Assembly (NCBI GenBank): GCA_900545655.1
Contig: UQZY01000056.1
Location: 1 to 8,163, forward strand
From: an uncultured Oscillospiraceae bacterium
Lineage (GTDB): Bacteria; Bacillota; Clostridia; Oscillospirales; Acutalibacteraceae
Direction: 5' to 3'
DNA length: 8,163 nt
The notes under the pieces were generated by a model that saw only the letters and a list, made by a program, of their open reading frames with translations, was not told the DNA's origin and ran no database searches. Positions 6,427-8,163 of this stretch are shown here, in pieces. How positions within the stretch are numbered: the first letter of the stretch is position 1; each line of letters opens with the position of its first letter. Both the position numbers and the translations under genes were made by a program.

Positions 6427-7569
6427 CTACTTTTTTCTCTGTTCAAGATAAAGAATGAAGCCGAGAATGAGAGACTTGCCCTCATCGCTTAAAAAATCAA
6501 TCTTTTCAAGATTTTCTTTTGCTCGGTTATAGTGGAAATTCATCTTATCCTCAGCAAATTTATGTGCTCCGGTCTCATCAAAAATTTCCTGTACACGGAT
6601 AACATCCTTGTCGGTGATATTTGCATTGCCGTAGTACCTTGAAAGCTCTTCAAGTGCCTCCGGACAATTTTTCTTAACATACACATAAAGGAATGTCTGC
6701 TTGAACTCGATAACATCCGCTCCGACATCTTTTCCGAGATCCTTCCAATCCGCATAGATGCCGAGAATGTCGTCCTGAATCTGGAATGCAAGTCCCGCGT
6801 CAAGCATTATCTCGGAGATTTTAAGAGTCTGGTCAACAGACGCACCTTTTAAAATCATTCCAAGCACGATGGGACCCATAGTTGTATAGTAAGCGGTCTT
6901 TAAAAGAGCAAGCTGCTCTATAACGTCATACGGGTCAACCTCTGACGGGCTTTTTACGGGAATCTGATCCTTATAGCGCTCCTGAAAAGGAACTATAACA
7001 TCCATTATTCCGCCCTCGACCGTTTTTATAACCATGTCGTTATACTCGTGGAGAAGCCGCACAAGGTTGGGGTTCCCGATATACGCCTTAAGGAGCTTTT
7101 CATATGCCATATAAAGTCCGACGTATCCGAGTGCAACCGAAACACCGTTTGTGAGGTCCTTCATTATGTCGGGACTCTCCTCGAGAACCTTTGCATTGCT
7201 TATGTTGAACTCGTTGAAAATCTTTACATGAACCGTCTCTTTTCCGCGTCTGGTATTTCCGTGGTCAAGCAGGTCATCATGGATAAGGATAGACGACTGA
7301 AACACCTCAAGAGAAAGTGCCAGCTCATCTGAGTATTCGATATCCTCACCGCCGCATATGTAATATCCCATGTTAGCGAGAACACCTCTAAGCATCTTTC
7401 CGCCCGAATTGACATGGGTAAAGTAACCCATTGCCTTTACGAAATTTGACGGCGAGCTTTCTATGCTCTCCTGATTAAAGGAAGCTATTTTACTCTGAAG
7501 TCTGGGATAATTGTCATTCAAAAAATTTTTGAAATCAGAGAGTGAATTTTCGGTCCGAATATTTCCCAC
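6427..7569 (-). CDS. Polyprenyl (geranylgeranyl-type) diphosphate synthase family protein
   Basis: The 380-residue trans-isoprenyl diphosphate synthase homologue would condense isopentenyl diphosphate with allylic diphosphates in the cytoplasm. Visible motifs are GGKMLRG (56-62, the GKxxR substrate site), the first aspartate-rich motif HDDLLDHGNTRRGKETVH (97-114), KTAYYTTMG (224-232), the second aspartate-rich motif QIQDDILG (263-270) and LGKDVGADVIEFKQT (278-292). The second motif is DDxxG, not the usual DDxxD, a variant also met in actinobacterial GGPP synthases. The protein is about 80 residues longer than short-chain FPP synthases, partly through a segment around 121-142, and the usual GD after the SVAL motif is GY here (148-149). 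Residues four and five before the first motif (I94, S93) are small or aliphatic, so the product may be longer than C15; the exact length cannot be read. The start is GTG, supported by AAGGTGG eight bases upstream. Family is certain; product is not. Confidence 0.9.
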   Translation of the reverse strand: MGNIRTENSLSDFKNFLNDNYPRLQSKIASFNQESIESSPSNFVKAMGYFTHVNSGGKMLRGVLANMGYYICGGEDIEYSDELALSLEVFQSSILIHDDLLDHGNTRRGKETVHVKIFNEFNISNAKVLEESPDIMKDLTNGVSVALGYVGLYMAYEKLLKAYIGNPNLVRLLHEYNDMVIKTVEGGIMDVIVPFQERYKDQIPVKSPSEVDPYDVIEQLALLKTAYYTTMGPIVLGMILKGASVDQTLKISEIMLDAGLAFQIQDDILGIYADWKDLGKDVGADVIEFKQTFLYVYVKKNCPEALEELSRYYGNANITDKDVIRVQEIFDETGAHKFAEDKMNFHYNRAKENLEKIDFLSDEGKSLILGFILYLEQRKK

Positions 7570-7585
7570 TTATCAGCCCACCTTT
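7567..7585 (-). promoter_or_regulatory. Coupled ribosome binding site and GTG start of the prenyl synthase
   Basis: On the minus strand AAAGGTGG (plus 7578-7585) sits in the last codons of the upstream gene, followed by its TGA (7573-7575), an in-line TAA (7570-7572) and the GTG (7567-7569). The three-base gap between genes and the embedded site point to translational coupling. Confidence 0.8.
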
Positions 7586-7884
7586 ACTCCCTTAAACGTT
7601 ATCTTTCCCACCATAGGCAGTTCCATTTCTCCGCGTAGATAGCTGCCTTCAAAGGTAAGCTTTGCCTCAAGGTCTCCCGTCGTAACCACAGGTATCTGAT
7701 GCTTCACGACAAGTGAATTTTCACTCTCGGATACAGATACAAGGTTTATAGCCGGAGTAAGCCCGAAACCGTTTGAATCAATCGTAAAACCATACTCCCC
7801 GGAATTATCTGAAATTGTCAAAACAGGCTGAACCTTTACAAAAGGCAACTGAACATCGAGGCTCCATTTTCCAAGTCCGATCAT
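7573..7884 (-). CDS. Small beta-rich conserved hypothetical protein
   Basis: I do not recognise this 103-residue protein. It has no signal peptide, membrane span or cysteine. It begins GLGKWSLDVQLPFVKVQPVLTI and ends FEGSYLRGEMELPMVGKITFKGVKV, with alternating hydrophobic residues throughout, which suggests an all-beta fold of about eight strands. The start and end each contain a related unit (xLPFxKxQPxLTI and xLPMxGKITFKG). This resembles the GxW...TPxG...G.xF.G pattern seen in small lipocalin-like bacterial beta domains, an inference from pattern only. The ATG is preceded by GGAGGG five bases away, and a promoter lies about 80 bases upstream, so it heads a two-gene operon with the prenyl synthase gene, whose ribosome binding site is inside it. 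Binding of a lipid or prenyl compound is a guess from that context. That it is a real gene is well supported by its signals. Confidence 0.75.
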   Translation of the reverse strand: MIGLGKWSLDVQLPFVKVQPVLTISDNSGEYGFTIDSNGFGLTPAINLVSVSESENSLVVKHQIPVVTTGDLEAKLTFEGSYLRGEMELPMVGKITFKGVKVG

Positions 7885-7917
7885 ATTTTCCCTCCATATA
7901 TTTTGTTTGAAAATGAC

Positions 7918-7947
7918 TGACTGCCGAGTTGAACTAAAGGCAAGTCA
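7918..7947 (-). other. Leader hairpin of the beta-protein/prenyl synthase operon
   Basis: TGACTGCC (7918-7925) and GGCAAGTCA (7939-7947) pair over eight bases with one bulged A and a 13-base loop. It lies in the 5' leader between the predicted transcription start and the GGAGGG site. No U-tract follows, so it is not a simple terminator; a regulatory role is unproven. Confidence 0.35.
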
Positions 7948-7962
7948 AAATCATACACGCTA

Positions 7963-7992
7963 ATTATACAGAAAAGGCATACCCTTTAGCAA
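7963..7992 (-). promoter_or_regulatory. Promoter of the beta-protein/prenyl synthase operon
   Basis: On the minus strand TTGCTA (plus 7987-7992) and a perfect TATAAT (plus 7963-7968) are 18 bases apart. Transcription would start near 7956 with a leader of about 70 bases before the ATG at 7884. The remaining bases to the window edge are AT-rich with no convincing gene. Confidence 0.65.
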
Positions 7993-8076
7993 GTATAATA
8001 AATAAAAATAGTCCAAATTATTATGGACGTCGTGTATAGGCAAATTTTCTATTGCTTCCTTATGCCGCACAAAAGA

Positions 8077-8127
8077 AAGACAAACCGCCAAGCGCTTTTT
8101 CTTGCAGAGCCTTTGGCGATTTGTCTT
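8077..8127. terminator. Long hairpin, probable terminator of a gene beyond the right edge
   Basis: AAGACAAACCGCCAA (8077-8091) and TTGGCGATTTGTCTT (8113-8127) pair at 14 of 15 positions around a 21-base loop. Read on the minus strand the odd position becomes a G-U pair and the stem is followed by CTTTCTTTTG, so it best fits the end of a minus-strand gene lying to the right. On the plus strand it is followed by an A and five T, so it may work both ways. Confidence 0.65.
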
Positions 8128-8163
8128 ATTTTTATCTTTTGTATTTTTATTTTTCTGGCAAAG

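Noticed and set aside
6262..6492. 76-codon plus-strand open frame in the convergent gap
   Set aside because: It starts with TTG without a good ribosome binding site, runs through the terminator hairpin at 6279-6317 and overlaps the 3' end of the prenyl synthase gene on the other strand; the product has no recognisable features.
8011..8037. GTCCA-N8-TGGAC small palindrome and distant ATACACG/CGTGTAT pair as an operator
   Set aside because: The arms are only 5-7 bases, expected often by chance in AT-rich spacer, and they lie upstream of the predicted promoter without conserved spacing.

Overview
The window looks like a chromosomal core-type segment of an anaerobic Bacillota, most likely class Clostridia. 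The evidence is strong Shine-Dalgarno sites (GGAGG, AAAGGAG), AT-rich intergenic DNA with TATAAT-type promoters, hairpin-plus-U-tract terminators, and families common in gut and rumen Clostridia: a PF06541 membrane protein, a COG2426 membrane protein, and a two-domain Nudix protein starting MLGRYVRVKV. I cannot name a genus. I see no mobile element, CRISPR array, tRNA, rRNA or phage gene.

Left half (about 90-4730), all minus strand. From a good promoter at 4696-4724 the order is a Nudix hydrolase with an N-terminal pyrophosphatase-like domain, a small polytopic membrane protein of the Sm_multidrug_ex family, a strong hairpin terminator, an HscC-type Hsp70, and a membrane-anchored J-domain protein closed by a terminator at 89-121. 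The Hsp70 and J-protein genes form a dedicated chaperone pair, recalling E. coli HscC with its J-proteins DjlB/DjlC. The terminator before the Hsp70 gene ends directly against its ribosome binding site. The chaperone pair is therefore expressed by read-through, by attenuation, or from a promoter I cannot see.

Middle (about 4790-6230), plus strand. A two-gene operon runs divergently from the Nudix gene: an HD-domain phosphohydrolase and a PF06541 (CmpB-like) integral membrane protein, joined by a one-base TGATG overlap.

Right part (about 6230-8163), minus strand. A two-gene operon converges on the previous one. A small, probably all-beta protein of unknown function comes first. A type-I-like polyprenyl (GGPP-type) diphosphate synthase follows with a GTG start, its ribosome binding site lying inside the end of the upstream gene. 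The convergent gap holds a long perfect-looking hairpin with a promoter-like pair pointing into it. The right edge carries a second long hairpin, probably the terminator of a gene outside the window.

Most of the region is ordinary housekeeping or conserved-hypothetical content. The points most worth a second look are the HscC/J-protein pair with an HPE instead of HPD motif, the pyrophosphatase-like/Nudix fusion without the catalytic aspartates, the hairpin abutting the hscC start, and the uncharacterised beta-protein coupled to the prenyl synthase. I did not find a clearly new multi-gene system.
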